This document shows, one piece after another, positions 28,559 to 38,585 of a DNA stretch of 64,000 bases. Where the stretch lies: positions 1-64,000 of the forward strand of contig NZ_WOEY01000037.1 in the NCBI RefSeq assembly GCF_013177695.1. The letters are read 5' to 3'. Both the position numbers and the translations under genes were made by a program. The notes under the pieces are model-generated. The model was not told where the DNA came from, made no database searches, and saw only the letters and a list, made by a program, of their open reading frames with translations. Positions within the stretch are counted from its first letter, which is position 1. Each line of letters opens with the position of its first letter. This stretch comes from Paraburkholderia solitsugae. Lineage in GTDB: Bacteria; Pseudomonadota; Gammaproteobacteria; Burkholderiales; Burkholderiaceae.

Positions 28559-28873
28559 CTAGCGGGGCAACAAAGCAAATTCTTCGGGCGTATACGCCGT
28601 GATTGCAAGGGCGTGAATGCCGCGCTGCATGGCATCGGCCAGCGCATCATACACCATGCGATGCCGCGCCACGCGGGCTTTCCCGGCGAATGCGGCTGCT
28701 ACGATCGTGACACTGAAATGACCGCCGGCGGAGGCGCCGGCGTGGCCTGCGTGCTGCGCGCTGTCATCCGTGATCTGGATCGAGGCGACCGGCGCGAGCG
28801 CGGCGGTGAGGCGCGCCTCGATCAGCGCGGCGCGCTCGGCCGTGGTGGCGTGCATGAAAGCATCGCTGGTCAT
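28559..28873 (-). CDS. BolA family protein
   Basis: A 104-residue BolA-type protein. The stretch HAGASAGGHFSVTIVAAAFAGK (shown only in part by family) with HRMVYDALADAMQRGIHALA at about 74-93 is the conserved KH-like fold of BolA proteins. Such proteins partner monothiol glutaredoxins in iron-sulphur cluster handling and stress responses, and some affect cell shape. It starts 1 bp after the stop of the ispZ/yciB gene, so translational coupling is likely, and ends 11 bp before the parvulin gene. The BolA call is firm; which BolA subtype is not. Confidence 0.9.
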   Translation of the reverse strand: MTSDAFMHATTAERAALIEARLTAALAPVASIQITDDSAQHAGHAGASAGGHFSVTIVAAAFAGKARVARHRMVYDALADAMQRGIHALAITAYTPEEFALLPR

Positions 28874-28874
28874 G

Positions 28875-29405
28875 TCATTCTTCCTTCATATACTTCGATA
28901 GCCACAAACTCTGTCCGACGATGAATACCACGAGGCACCCGGTCGCGCCGAACAGCTTGAAATTGACCCACTGGTCGGTCGTGTAGTGATACGCGACGAA
29001 CAGGTTAGCCAGTCCGAGCAGCACGAAGAAAATCGCCCAGACAATGTTCAGCTTGCCCCAGATCGTGTGCGGCAGCGTGATCTGCTTGCCCATCATCGCC
29101 TCGATCAGGTTCTTGTTGAAGGCCAGTTGCGAGACGACCAGCGCGACCGAAAACGCCCAGTACAACACGGTCGGCTTCCACTTGATAAAGGTATCGTTGT
29201 GCAGCACCAGCGTCGCGCCGCCGAAAACGGTGACGACGCCGAGGCTCACCCACAGCATCGGATCGACCTTGCGGTGGCGGAAGGCCACCCACGCGATTTG
29301 CACCAGCGTGGCAACGATCGCCACTGCCGTCGCCGTGAAAATGCCCCATATCTTGAAGGTGACGAAGAACAGGATGATCGGGAACAGATCGAACAGGAAT
29401 TTCAT
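28875..29405 (-). CDS. yciB: inner-membrane spanning protein YciB / intracellular septation protein A
   Basis: A 176-residue integral membrane protein with five or six helices, starting [20 protein letters not shown]. Conserved family features are the opening LFPI-LFF segment, [15 protein letters not shown] in the middle and the [19 protein letters not shown] region. YciB (also called IspZ/IspA) affects cell-envelope synthesis and septation, interacting with elongation and division proteins in E. coli; disruption in Shigella blocks septation inside host cells. The ATG at 29405 is set by the family N-terminus; the open frame extends upstream to 29651 without membrane character. It heads the ispZ-bolA-ppi group. 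Confidence 0.95.
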   Translation of the reverse strand: MKFLFDLFPIILFFVTFKIWGIFTATAVAIVATLVQIAWVAFRHRKVDPMLWVSLGVVTVFGGATLVLHNDTFIKWKPTVLYWAFSVALVVSQLAFNKNLIEAMMGKQITLPHTIWGKLNIVWAIFFVLLGLANLFVAYHYTTDQWVNFKLFGATGCLVVFIVGQSLWLSKYMKEE

Positions 29406-29672
29406 TATCTGGTCGGGAATTCGGAGAGTGGGTCGGAGAAAGAGGGACGCGGCGCGAGGCGCCCGTGGTGGTTGGCTGCATGAACCCGCCGCCGCGGCTG
29501 ATGAGCGGTGCTGGCCAGTGCTAGCTCCGCTCGTTGCCTGACTGCCGACGGTGGGTTGTCCGGTTCGCAAGCCGGATGAAGGGTGTCGCGGCCGGCGGGC
29601 GGGGGATGCTGCAAGCGTGCATGGATGCACGGATAGCCCGCCGGCCGGCAACGCGCCGAACTCCGCGCTGCG

Positions 29673-30095
29673 TTACTTGGGCTCGAATTGTAACGCAGCC
29701 GAATTGATGCAGTAACGCAGACCGGTCGGCGCCGGTCCGTCTTCGAACACGTGGCCCAGATGCGCGCCGCAGTTCTTGCACTGCACCTCGATGCGCAGCA
29801 TGCCGTGCGTGCGGTCGGTTTTTTCCGCGATCACTTCGCCGTTGATCGGCTTGAAGTAGCTCGGCCAGCCGCAACCGGCGTCGAACTTGGTGTCCGATTC
29901 GAACAGTGGCGTGCCGCAGCAGACGCAGTCATAGATGCCGCGGTCCCAGTGGTCGTGGTAGCGGCCGGTGAAGGGGCGCTCGGTGGCTGCGTGGCGTGTC
30001 ACCTGGTATTCGATGTTGGAGAGCTGTTTGCGCCATTCAGCGTCGTCTTTCTGCACGGCGGGGGCGTCAGTGTTGAGGTCGTCGGGCTTGTTCAT
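29673..30095 (-). CDS. msrB: peptide-methionine (R)-S-oxide reductase
   Basis: MsrB reduces the R form of methionine sulphoxide in proteins, repairing oxidative damage. The 140-residue protein has zinc-binding cysteine pairs Cys57/Cys60 (DCVCC) and Cys106/Cys109 (CKNC), the substrate-pocket sequence GCGWPSY with Cys75, the conserved HLGHVF, and the catalytic Cys129 in [10 protein letters not shown]. The ATG at 30095 is chosen as the usual family start; an earlier ATG (30170) overlaps the SelO end. It lies 38 bp downstream of the selO gene on the same strand, so the two redox-related genes probably form one transcription unit. Confidence 0.96.
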   Translation of the reverse strand: MNKPDDLNTDAPAVQKDDAEWRKQLSNIEYQVTRHAATERPFTGRYHDHWDRGIYDCVCCGTPLFESDTKFDAGCGWPSYFKPINGEVIAEKTDRTHGMLRIEVQCKNCGAHLGHVFEDGPAPTGLRYCINSAALQFEPK

Positions 30096-30133
30096 GGTCG
30101 GGGTTCCTGTCTCGAGATTGTTTTGGGGGCTCG

Positions 30134-31705
30134 TCACGAAGAGCAACTCACTTCCAGCGAGCTGGCCCAATCCGGCGGCAGCCCCGCATACGCTTCGTTT
30201 TCCGGTTGCTCGTCGAACGGGCGGCGTAGCACCGCGGCCAAACGTTCCACTTCGGAGAAGTCCTTCTCTTTCGCTCGCCGGATTGCCGTTTCCGCCAGAT
30301 GATTACGAAGTACGAATTTGGGGTTCACACGGTTCATTGCAATGGCGCGCGCGGCGTCGTCGCGTGTTTCTTCGGACAGGCGCGCGCGGTAGTCGTTCAC
30401 CCACGCATCGAATGCGGCGCGGTCGAGGAACAGGTCGCGCACCGGTGCGTCGCCGCTCGCATCGTGTTTGGAAATGCGCGCCAGATTGCGGAAGGTCAGC
30501 GTGAAATCCGCACGGTTGGCGTGCATCACTTCGAACAGACGGTTGACCAGCGAAGCGTCGCCCGACGTATCGTCGCCGTCGCGCTCGGTTTCGAGGCCGA
30601 GCTTGGCGCGCATGCGTTTCTCCAGCGCCGGCGCGAAACGGTCCTTGAAGCCGCCGAGCACACGTTGCGCGTCTTCGATCGCCTTGTCGCCGCGCACGCT
30701 TTCCTCATGGTGTTCACCCAACAGCGGCAGCAGCCCTTGCGCGAGGCAAAAGAGGTTCCAGTACGCGATCTGCGGCTGCATCTTGTACGCGTAGCGGCCT
30801 TGCGAATCGGAGTGATTGCAGATGTAGCCGGCGTCGAAGCCGTCCATGAAACCGAACGGGCCGTAGTCGATCGTGAGACCGAGGATCGACATGTTGTCGG
30901 TATTCATCACGCCATGGCAGAAACCGACGGCTTGCCATTCGACCATGAGATCGGCCGTCGACATCACCGCCTCATTCAGCAGCGCGAGATACGGATCGTC
31001 GGCTTCGCGGCAATGCGGATAGAAGCGCTCGATCACGTGATCGGCGAGCGCACGCAGTGCATCGACGCGATCGTTCGAATAGAAATGCTCGAAGTGCCCG
31101 AAGCGCACGAAACTCGGCGCCACGCGTGTGACGACCGCTGCGGTTTCGACTTCCTCGCGGCGCACCGGCTGATCGGAGCCGATCACGCACAGCGCGCGGG
31201 TGGTCGGAATGCCGAGGTGATGCATCGCTTCCGAGCACAGATATTCGCGGATCGACGAACGCAGCACGGCGCGGCCATCGCCCATGCGCGAATAGGGCGT
31301 GCGGCCCGCGCCTTTGAGTTGCAGCTCGAAGCGTTGACCGTCGTGTTCGACTTCGCCGAGACCGAGCGCGCGACCGTCGCCGAGCTGGCCGGCCCACACG
31401 CCGAACTGATGCCCCGAATACACCGACGCATACGGCAGCGCTTCGGAAGGCCATTCACGCGTGGCGTTGCCGGAGAACAGTTCGGCGAAGCCCGGATCAT
31501 TCTGGAGCCCGGGCTCTAAACCGAGCAGCGCAGCGGTTTCTTCGGAAAACCCGACCACGTACGGCGCACTAAGCGGCGCCGCCGGCAGGCGCGTCAGAAA
31601 CGCGCTGCCGAGCTGTGCAAATGCGCTTTCGGGCGAGGTGATAAGTGCGTCGGAAAGAGCCGATAAAGGCCCGGATAACCCTACAATGCTTGGGGAAAAC
31701 GACAT
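30134..31705 (-). CDS. selO: protein adenylyltransferase SelO (YdiU family)
   Basis: SelO is a kinase-fold enzyme that transfers AMP rather than phosphate to Ser, Thr or Tyr of target proteins, and has been linked to redox stress through glutathionylation control. The 523-residue product shows the family core [20 protein letters not shown] (about 130-149), the metal-binding [20 protein letters not shown] (about 245-264, with the DYGP motif) and the C-terminal EVSCSS. In eukaryotes and some bacteria selenocysteine occurs near the C-terminus; here it is ordinary cysteine. Its 38-bp distance to msrB downstream suggests joint expression. A divergent acyl-CoA ligase gene starts 245 bp away. Confidence 0.95.
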   Translation of the reverse strand: MSFSPSIVGLSGPLSALSDALITSPESAFAQLGSAFLTRLPAAPLSAPYVVGFSEETAALLGLEPGLQNDPGFAELFSGNATREWPSEALPYASVYSGHQFGVWAGQLGDGRALGLGEVEHDGQRFELQLKGAGRTPYSRMGDGRAVLRSSIREYLCSEAMHHLGIPTTRALCVIGSDQPVRREEVETAAVVTRVAPSFVRFGHFEHFYSNDRVDALRALADHVIERFYPHCREADDPYLALLNEAVMSTADLMVEWQAVGFCHGVMNTDNMSILGLTIDYGPFGFMDGFDAGYICNHSDSQGRYAYKMQPQIAYWNLFCLAQGLLPLLGEHHEESVRGDKAIEDAQRVLGGFKDRFAPALEKRMRAKLGLETERDGDDTSGDASLVNRLFEVMHANRADFTLTFRNLARISKHDASGDAPVRDLFLDRAAFDAWVNDYRARLSEETRDDAARAIAMNRVNPKFVLRNHLAETAIRRAKEKDFSEVERLAAVLRRPFDEQPENEAYAGLPPDWASSLEVSCSS

Positions 31706-31950
31706 ATTGAGCGCCTCTGGATTAACCGATATTGTAAGTCCGCGCCCGCGGAGCTGCTGGCCGGCCCGTAGCCCGAGGTTTAGCCAGACACGCGCCTGCG
31801 TGCCGGGTGTCTCCTGCCGGAGCGCTCCTGCGCCGTTTCAGAGCGCGCCACGTGACCTACCGGAGCGTCGCTTGCGACTCACCGGAGCGCGCCGCGCGGC
31901 CCCCGAGCTGCAACCCCAATGACACACACAAGGCGAGGAGACCTCTCTTT

Positions 31951-33636
31951 ATGACGACGCCGCTGCTTGGCCAGATGATGGACGTGCCGCTCACCGTGTC
32001 CTCGTTGCTCGCGCATGCCGCGCGGCATTTCGGCGATACGGAGATCGTGTCGCGGCGCATCGAAGGCGACGTGCATCGCTACACCTACCGCGACTGTGAA
32101 AAGCGCGCGAAGCAGCTGGCGCAGGCGCTGATCGCGCTCGGCGTCGAACCCGGCGAGCGGGTGGCCACGCTGGCCTGGAACGGCTACCGGCATCTGGAAG
32201 CGTATTACGGCACGACGGGCTTCGGCGCCGTGTGCCACACGATCAATCCGCGCCTCTTTCCTGATCAGATCGCCTACATCATCAACCACGCCGACGACGC
32301 TTACGTGCTGTTCGACACCACGTTCGCGCCGCTCGTCGATGCGCTCGCGCCGCAGTGCCCCAAGGTGCGCGGCTGGATCGCATTGGCCGACGAAGCGCAT
32401 CTGCCGGCGATGCAAACGCCGGTACTGAGCTATGAAACGTTGCTAGACGCGCAGGACGGCAACTATGAGTGGCCGCCACTCGACGAACGTCAGGCGTCCT
32501 ACCTCTGTTATACGTCGGGCACTACCGGCAACCCGAAAGGCGCGCTGTATTCGCATCGCTCGACGGTGCTGCATGCGCTCGGCGCGTCGTTGCCCGACGC
32601 GATGAGCCTGTCCGCGCGCGATTCCGTGCTGCCGGTCGTGCCGATGTTCCATGTGAACGCGTGGGGCATTCCGCACGCCGCGCCGCTGACCGGGGCGAAG
32701 CTGGTCTTTCCCGGCAAGGATCTCGACGGCAAATCGCTCTATGAGTTGATGGAAAGCGAACGTGTCACCTATTCGGCCGGCGTGCCGACCGTGTGGCTCG
32801 GCTTGCTTAACTACCTGCGTGAGGCGAAGGTGCGTTTCTCTTCGCTCAATCGCACGGTGATCGGCGGTTCAGCGTGTCCGCCGGCGATGCTGCGAGCCTT
32901 CGAGGACGAGTACGGCGTGCAGGTGATTCACGCATGGGGCATGACAGAAATGTCGCCGCTCGGCACCTTGTCGAAGCTGACGTGGGAACAGAGCCAGCGC
33001 TCGCTGCCGGAGCAGCGCAAATTGCTCGAGAAGCAGGGCCATGCGATCTACGGCGTCGATATGAAGATCGTCGGCGAAGACGGGCGCGATCTGCCGTGGG
33101 ACGGTGTGGCGTTCGGAGATCTGCACGTGCGCGGACCCTGGGTGATCGACCGGTATTTCCGCAAGGACGATTCGCCGCTGGTGGACGGCTGGTTCCCCAC
33201 CGGCGACGTCGCCACCATCGACCGGGACAGCTTCCTGCATATCACGGATCGCTCGAAAGACGTCATCAAATCCGGCGGCGAGTGGATCAGTTCGATCGAC
33301 ATCGAGAACGTCGCGATCGCGCATCCGGCGGTGGCCGAAGCCGCGTGCATCGCCTGCGCGCATCCAAAATGGACCGAGCGGCCGCTGCTGGTGATCGTCA
33401 AGCGGGCGGGTTTCGACGTGACGCGCGAGGAACTACTCGAGTTCTACGACGGCAAGGTCGCCAAATGGTGGATTCCCGACGACGTCGCCTTCGTCGACGA
33501 ACTCCCGCACACGGCCACTGGCAAGCTGCAGAAACTCAAGCTGAGGGACATTTTCCGCGACCACATCCTGCCGTCCGCGCTCGAAGACGAAAGGGATTGC
33601 CCCCTTACTCCGCTCACCAGGGGAAACCCCGCCTAA
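31951..33636 (+). CDS. long-chain acyl-CoA synthetase (AMP-forming)
   Basis: A 561-residue member of the ANL (adenylate-forming) superfamily, which activates fatty acids with ATP and CoA. Motifs present: the P-loop-like [18 protein letters not shown] (about 184-201), the adenylate-binding [12 protein letters not shown] (about 328-339), the hinge region [12 protein letters not shown] and [18 protein letters not shown], and the C-terminal lysine in [17 protein letters not shown]. The start ATG at 31951 has a GGCGAGGAG ribosome-binding site, although the open frame begins earlier. It precedes by 142 bp the hydratase/dehydrogenase fusion gene, and with the thiolase forms a beta-oxidation set. Chain-length preference is not predictable. 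Confidence 0.93.
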   Translation: MTTPLLGQMMDVPLTVSSLLAHAARHFGDTEIVSRRIEGDVHRYTYRDCEKRAKQLAQALIALGVEPGERVATLAWNGYRHLEAYYGTTGFGAVCHTINPRLFPDQIAYIINHADDAYVLFDTTFAPLVDALAPQCPKVRGWIALADEAHLPAMQTPVLSYETLLDAQDGNYEWPPLDERQASYLCYTSGTTGNPKGALYSHRSTVLHALGASLPDAMSLSARDSVLPVVPMFHVNAWGIPHAAPLTGAKLVFPGKDLDGKSLYELMESERVTYSAGVPTVWLGLLNYLREAKVRFSSLNRTVIGGSACPPAMLRAFEDEYGVQVIHAWGMTEMSPLGTLSKLTWEQSQRSLPEQRKLLEKQGHAIYGVDMKIVGEDGRDLPWDGVAFGDLHVRGPWVIDRYFRKDDSPLVDGWFPTGDVATIDRDSFLHITDRSKDVIKSGGEWISSIDIENVAIAHPAVAEAACIACAHPKWTERPLLVIVKRAGFDVTREELLEFYDGKVAKWWIPDDVAFVDELPHTATGKLQKLKLRDIFRDHILPSALEDERDCPLTPLTRGNPA

Positions 33637-33643
33637 CGATAAA

Positions 33644-33672
33644 TTGAACGAGCGTGCTTTTTTGTGTATTCT
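33644..33672 (+). promoter_or_regulatory. possible sigma-70 promoter of the fadB-like gene
   Basis: TTGAAC at 33644-33649, a 17-bp spacer and TATTCT at 33667-33672, just 8 bp after the acyl-CoA ligase stop. This suggests the fadB-like gene has its own promoter. Confidence 0.45.
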
Positions 33673-33736
33673 GCCTGCTGACCCCGGAAAAATCGGAAAT
33701 AAAGTCGGACAATGAGTCGACTCGATGAACCGGACG

Positions 33737-33757
33737 GGCGGCGCGTGATGCGCCGCC
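33737..33757 (+). promoter_or_regulatory. leader hairpin before the fadB-like gene
   Basis: GGCGGCGC pairs perfectly with GCGCCGCC around the loop GTGAT. It lies in the predicted leader, ending 21 bp before the ATG and just upstream of the TGGAGG ribosome-binding site, and could affect translation. Confidence 0.4.
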
Positions 33758-33778
33758 TCATCGCATGGAGGCTGGCAG

Positions 33779-35863
33779 ATGGCAGTGGACTACACAACTC
33801 ATGACGGCGTGGCCGTCATCACGCTGAACAATCCCCCCGTAAACGGTCTCGGCCTCTCGACGCGAGCCGGTATCGTCGAAGGGATCGAGCGCGCGCAGAA
33901 CGATCCGGCCATCAAGGCGATCGTGCTGACGGGCGCCGGCAAAGCCTTCTCGGGCGGCGCCGATATCACCGAATTCAACACGCCGAAGGCGACCCAGGAG
34001 CCGACGCTCGCCACGGTCATCAAGACCGTCGAAGGCAGCGCCAAGCCGGTTATCGCCGCGATTCACAGCGTCGCCATGGGCGGCGGCCTCGAACTGGCGC
34101 TCGGCGCGCATTACCGTATCGCCGCACCCGGCGCGCAGATCGCGCTGCCGGAAGTGAAGCTCGGCATCCTGCCGGGCGCGGGCGGCACGCAGCGTCTGCC
34201 GCGTGCAATCGGCCTTGAAGCCTCGCTCAACATGATCGTCTCCGGTGCGCCGGTGATGTCGGAGAAGCTGGCCGATTCGGGCCTGTTCGACGAAGTCGTG
34301 GAAGGCGATCTGGCTGAAGCGGCGCTCGCGTTTGCCCGCAAGGTCGGTGCGAAAGCGGGTCCGCATCCGAAGGTGCGCGACCGCAAGATCGAGCATCCGA
34401 ATGCCGCGGGTTTCATCCAGTTCGCGCGCAATACGGTCGCGACGATGGCGAAGAATTTCCCGGCACCGCTGAAGTGCATCGACGCCGTGGAAGCGGGCGT
34501 GCAGAACGGTTTCGACAAGGGCCTCGCGTTCGAACGCGAATGCTTCATGGCACTTGTGCAGACACCAGAAAGCCACGCGCTGCGTCATGCGTTCTTCGGC
34601 GAACGTGCGGCAAGCAAGATTCCCGATGTGGCTTCCGATACGCCCGTTCGTGACATCAAGCAGGTGGCCGTGATCGGCGCAGGCACGATGGGCGGCGGCA
34701 TCGCAATGAACTTCATCAACGCGGGCATTCCGGTCACGCTGCTGGAAACGAAGCAGGAAGCGCTTGACCGCGGCATCGCGACGATCCGCAAGAACTACGA
34801 AGCCACCGTCAAGAAAGGCAAGCTCAAGCCCGAAGCGCTGGAACAGCGCATGGCTTTGATCACGCCGACGCTCTCCTACGACGACCTGAAAAACGCCGAC
34901 ATGATCGTCGAAGCGGTGTTCGAGGAACTCGGCGTCAAGGAGCAGGTGTTCAAGCGTCTGGACGAAGTGGCGAAGCCCGGCGCGATCCTCGCGTCGAACA
35001 CGTCGACTCTGGACGTCGACAAGATCGCCGCTTTCACGAAGCGTCCGCAGGACGTGGTCGGCATGCACTTCTTCAGCCCGGCCAACGTGATGAAGCTGCT
35101 CGAAGTCGTGCGCGGCAAGGAGACGGCGAAAGACGTGCTCGCCACCGTCATGAAGCTCGCGAAGAAGATCAAAAAGACCGCAGTGGTCTCGGGCGTCTGC
35201 GACGGCTTCATTGGCAACCGGATGATCGAGCAGTACATCCGGCAAGCGCTCTTCATGCTCGAAGAAGGTGCATTACCCGCTCAAGTGGACAAAGCCATCG
35301 AGAAGTTCGGCTTCGCGATGGGCCCGTTCCGTATGAGCGACCTGGCGGGTAACGACATCGGCTGGGCGATCCGCAAGCGCCGCTATCAGGAACATCCTGA
35401 TATGCACTACTCGAAGATCGCCGACCGTCTGTGCGAGACGGGGCGCTTCGGCCAGAAGACCGGTGGCGGCTGGTACGACTACAAGGCGGGCGACCGCGCC
35501 GCGTATCCGTCGAAAGTGGTCGACGAGATGATTACGTCGTTCTCGAAAGAAGCCAACGCCGAGCGCCGCAAGATCAGCGACGAGGAAATCGTCGAGCGCC
35601 TCGTGTTCGCGCTCGTCAACGAAGGCGCGAAGATTCTCGAGGAAGGCATTGCGTCGAAGGCGTCCGACATCGATATGGTCTATCTGACCGGTTACGGCTT
35701 CCCGCTCTATCGCGGCGGCCCGATGCTGTACGCGGATACGGTTGGTCTGTACAACGTCGAGCGCGCGATTCGCCGCTATGCGTCGCGCCCGAATGGCGAC
35801 GCCTGGCAATTGGCGCCGAGCATCGCGGAGCTCGCGGCGAAGGGCCGTGGGTTCAACGGTTGA
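33779..35863 (+). CDS. fatty-acid oxidation multifunctional enzyme: enoyl-CoA hydratase / 3-hydroxyacyl-CoA dehydrogenase
   Basis: A 694-residue fusion performing two central steps of beta-oxidation. The N-terminal crotonase domain (about 1-190) contains GKAFSGGADITEF and the oxyanion and glycine-rich IHSVAMGGGLELALGAHYR. The NAD-binding dehydrogenase domain starts at about residue 295 with GAGTMGGG (300-307), followed by GMHFFSPANVMKLLEVVRG containing the catalytic His, and two C-terminal 3HCDH helical domains. The arrangement is like FadB/FadJ and peroxisomal bifunctional enzyme. An own promoter candidate and a leader hairpin lie upstream. A thiolase gene follows 233 bp downstream on the same strand and could supply the final step. 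Confidence 0.95.
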   Translation: MAVDYTTHDGVAVITLNNPPVNGLGLSTRAGIVEGIERAQNDPAIKAIVLTGAGKAFSGGADITEFNTPKATQEPTLATVIKTVEGSAKPVIAAIHSVAMGGGLELALGAHYRIAAPGAQIALPEVKLGILPGAGGTQRLPRAIGLEASLNMIVSGAPVMSEKLADSGLFDEVVEGDLAEAALAFARKVGAKAGPHPKVRDRKIEHPNAAGFIQFARNTVATMAKNFPAPLKCIDAVEAGVQNGFDKGLAFERECFMALVQTPESHALRHAFFGERAASKIPDVASDTPVRDIKQVAVIGAGTMGGGIAMNFINAGIPVTLLETKQEALDRGIATIRKNYEATVKKGKLKPEALEQRMALITPTLSYDDLKNADMIVEAVFEELGVKEQVFKRLDEVAKPGAILASNTSTLDVDKIAAFTKRPQDVVGMHFFSPANVMKLLEVVRGKETAKDVLATVMKLAKKIKKTAVVSGVCDGFIGNRMIEQYIRQALFMLEEGALPAQVDKAIEKFGFAMGPFRMSDLAGNDIGWAIRKRRYQEHPDMHYSKIADRLCETGRFGQKTGGGWYDYKAGDRAAYPSKVVDEMITSFSKEANAERRKISDEEIVERLVFALVNEGAKILEEGIASKASDIDMVYLTGYGFPLYRGGPMLYADTVGLYNVERAIRRYASRPNGDAWQLAPSIAELAAKGRGFNG

Positions 35864-36096
35864 AGGCTTGCCCGATCACCGTGTGAATGAAATGAGCGGC
35901 GTGGTGAAGACTGGAATGCGGGGCGTGTAAGCGCTGACGCTTCGACTCCATCACGCCGATGGGCCTTGCGAATGCAGCAGCGTGCAGCGGAGTGCGGCAC
36001 GACGCGCCGCCGGCGCCGCACCGAAGTGCGGGGCGCCGCGGTGCACGAAGCGATCCGCAAGCGTCCACCATCAACATCTGGAAGCAGGAGACATGC

Positions 36097-37275
36097 ATGA
36101 CTGACGCCGTAATTGTATCGACCGCCCGTACGGGCCTCGCCAAATCGTGGCGCGGCGGTTTCAACATGACGCACGGTGCAACGCTCGGTGGCCATGCAAC
36201 GCAGGCCGCTGTCGAGCGCGCGAAGGTGGATCCGGCGCGCATTGAAGACGTGATCATGGGCTGCGCGAATCCGGAAGGCGCGACGGGCGCCAACATCGCG
36301 CGGCAAATCGCACTGCGCGCCGGTTTGCCGGTCAGCGTGCCGGGCATGACGGTGAACCGTTTCTGCTCGTCGGGTTTGCAAACGATCGCACTGGCTGCAC
36401 AACGCGTGATCGCCGGTGAGGGCGACGTGTTCGTCGCGGGTGGCGTGGAATCGATCTCGTGTGTGCAGAACGAGATGAACCGCCACATGGTGGCCGAAGG
36501 CTGGCTCAGCAAGAACAAGCCGGAAATCTACTGGTCGATGTTGCAGACCGCCGAGAACGTCGCGAAGCGCTATTCGATCTCGAAGGAACGTCAGGACGAA
36601 TACGGCGTACGCTCGCAACAGCGTGCTGCAGCCGCACTCGAAGCCGGCAAGTTCAAGGACGAGATCGTGCCGTTGACGGTGCTTGCAGGTGTCGTCGATA
36701 AAGCGACCGGCCGTCTCTACACGAAAGAAGTGACCGTCAGCGCCGACGAAGGCATTCGTGCCGACACGACGCTCGAAGGCGTGTCGAAGATCCGTACCGC
36801 GATGCCGGGCGGCGTGATCACCGCAGGCAACGCGAGCCAGTTCTCGGACGGCGCGTCGGCTTGTGTCGTGATGAACGCGAAAGTCGCGGAGCGCGAAGGT
36901 CTGCAACCGCTGGGCATTTTCCGCGGCTTTGCGGTGGCCGGTTGTGAGCCGGACGAGATGGGCATCGGCCCGGTGTTCGCTGTGCCGAAGCTGCTCAAGC
37001 AGGCCGGCCTGAAGGTCGAGGACATCGACCTGTGGGAGCTCAACGAAGCGTTCGCTGTGCAGGTGCTGTATTGCGCCGACAAGCTGGGCATTCCGCATGA
37101 TCGCCTGAACGTGAACGGTGGCGCGATTGCGGTGGGTCATCCGTATGGCGTGTCCGGCGCGCGTTTGACCGGTCATGCGCTGATCGAAGGCAAGCGGCGC
37201 GGTGCGAAGCTGGTCGTCGTGACGATGTGTATCGGCGGCGGCCAGGGTGCGGCGGGCTTGTTCGAAGTGGTTTGA
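36097..37275 (+). CDS. acetyl-CoA C-acyltransferase (3-ketoacyl-CoA thiolase)
   Basis: Thiolytic enzyme that completes beta-oxidation by releasing acetyl-CoA. The 392-residue protein has the nucleophile Cys90 in NRFCSSGLQ, His348 in [12 protein letters not shown] and the acid/base Cys378 in [12 protein letters not shown]. The ATG at 36097 fits the usual N-terminus ([13 protein letters not shown]) and has a GCAGGAG ribosome-binding site; the frame open from 35959 is upstream leader. It lies 233 bp after the hydratase/dehydrogenase gene, in the same direction, and is followed by a terminator. It probably works with the preceding enzyme, although biosynthetic thiolases share these motifs. Confidence 0.95.
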   Translation: MTDAVIVSTARTGLAKSWRGGFNMTHGATLGGHATQAAVERAKVDPARIEDVIMGCANPEGATGANIARQIALRAGLPVSVPGMTVNRFCSSGLQTIALAAQRVIAGEGDVFVAGGVESISCVQNEMNRHMVAEGWLSKNKPEIYWSMLQTAENVAKRYSISKERQDEYGVRSQQRAAAALEAGKFKDEIVPLTVLAGVVDKATGRLYTKEVTVSADEGIRADTTLEGVSKIRTAMPGGVITAGNASQFSDGASACVVMNAKVAEREGLQPLGIFRGFAVAGCEPDEMGIGPVFAVPKLLKQAGLKVEDIDLWELNEAFAVQVLYCADKLGIPHDRLNVNGGAIAVGHPYGVSGARLTGHALIEGKRRGAKLVVVTMCIGGGQGAAGLFEVV

Positions 37276-37304
37276 TCCGGCGCGAGAGCGGGCTTGATTA
37301 AAAG

Positions 37305-37368
37305 CGGGTGTCGTGTGGTTCGGTGCAAGGTGGCGTGCAGGCATTGAATCCGCGGCACCCGTTTTTTA
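37305..37368 (+). terminator. rho-independent terminator after the thiolase gene
   Basis: CGGGTGTCG pairs with CGGCACCCG (one wobble) around a long loop of about 40 nt and is followed by TTTTTT. Confidence 0.65.
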
Positions 37369-37455
37369 TTTGCGTGAGTCTGGCTCGCTTGAGTAGCGGG
37401 CATGAATCATCGGCATGAATCACCGGCATCGACGGGCAGCACAGACCGGGCCGCA

Positions 37456-37959
37456 TCAGGGCAAAGCCATGCCGAGCGCCGGCAGGCTTAACGTACCTTG
37501 ATCGACGAAACGTGTCGTGCTTGTGAGGCCGCCGGCGAGCTTGCCGCGCAGGATGTACGGAATCTGTCCCGATTGCGTGGCGCTCGCAAAGGCGAAAGCT
37601 TGGCGAACCGCGGCGAAGGCGGGCACCGTCAGCGGCACATTGACGACTGTTTCGCCGAATCGCGGCACGGTGCCGCCCTGATCGCTGACACCGCTGGCGA
37701 ACGGCTTGCCGTTCAGTTCGAGAGAAAGCGACACGCCGTCGAAGTTGACCGCGGATTCATTGGGATTCTGGACGCGCAGTTTGACATTGAAGCGCATCTC
37801 AAGTCCCTGACCGTCGACCGGTTCGATGCCGGCGACGTTCACGCGCAAAGGGTCGCCGCCGAATAGGCCGGCGCAGCCGTTGAGCGTCAGCGTGACGACG
37901 GCGAGGATCGTGGCCAGACGGGCGTGACGGCGGGACAGCAGTACGCGAAAGAAGGACAT
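37456..37959 (-). CDS. LEA type 2 (WHy domain) lipoprotein
   Basis: A 167-residue probable lipoprotein. The N-terminal signal ends in a lipobox LNGC with the lipid-accepting Cys29. The mature part, with VNVAGIEPVDGQGLEMRF, VKLRVQNPNESAV and VSLSLELNGKPFASG, matches the LEA14/WHy type of beta-sandwich fold. Such proteins are widespread in Burkholderiales and of uncertain role, often suggested to be stress or envelope related. The ATG at 37959 gives the better signal peptide; an upstream ATG (37992) would add 11 residues. It is convergent with the thiolase gene. Confidence 0.87.
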   Translation of the reverse strand: MSFFRVLLSRRHARLATILAVVTLTLNGCAGLFGGDPLRVNVAGIEPVDGQGLEMRFNVKLRVQNPNESAVNFDGVSLSLELNGKPFASGVSDQGGTVPRFGETVVNVPLTVPAFAAVRQAFAFASATQSGQIPYILRGKLAGGLTSTTRFVDQGTLSLPALGMALP

Positions 37960-38029
37960 GACCGGCACCTCGAAGGAAGCGGGTTGGGTCATGCATTGTA
38001 GCGGGCCGTTTTGCGCCAGTAGCGACGTT

Positions 38030-38407
38030 TCAGGTGGCGCGCTGCAGCCGCGTTTTGATGAGGCTCGTCAGATTGCGCACGGCTTGACTGATGAAACCGT
38101 GCCGCTCGTTTTTGGGCCGGCAGGGCTGGACGACGAACACGGCGGATTCCGCACGCGCCGCGCTGATCGACACGACGCCGCGCTGTGGCGCGACATAGCG
38201 TTCGCCTTCATGCAGCGTGACCGACGTGACCGGGACGGCGTCTCCCAGCCACGCCAGAGAATGATCGCGGAAGTTGACTTGCCGATCACCTTCGACGGCT
38301 ACGATCGAGGTTAGGGCGCGCAGATCGTGCACGGCCACCTGACCGGCCGCAACGCGTGAGGTGGCGGCATTGTGGGACAAACCGGCGCGAGGTTGAGTGG
38401 TGGGCAT
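38030..38407 (-). CDS. DUF2917 family protein
   Basis: A 125-residue soluble protein without signal peptide. The region VAVHDLRALTSIVAVEGDRQ onward to SLAWLGDAVPVTSVTLHEGE (about 24-70) resembles the DUF2917 domain, a small beta-rich fold of unknown function typical of Burkholderiales. The ATG at 38407 is preceded by an AAAGGA ribosome-binding site. It is divergent from the MocR-type regulator that starts at 38586, an arrangement that suggests regulation of this gene by that regulator. The domain name is from memory of the family; function is unknown. Confidence 0.75.
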   Translation of the reverse strand: MPTTQPRAGLSHNAATSRVAAGQVAVHDLRALTSIVAVEGDRQVNFRDHSLAWLGDAVPVTSVTLHEGERYVAPQRGVVSISAARAESAVFVVQPCRPKNERHGFISQAVRNLTSLIKTRLQRAT

Positions 38408-38585
38408 GAGCGATTCCTTTAAACCGTTTTCATGCCACACAGCTTATTGAGTCCGTCCACCTGAAAACAGGCGCAACAATGGACAATGTGAACCGGTACA
38501 ACGTGGGGTTTCGGCGTGCTGTATCGGTTGGAATCAGGCGGATGTGTATGTGTTGCCGCGCGCGAACTGTCCGCACCATCGGATC

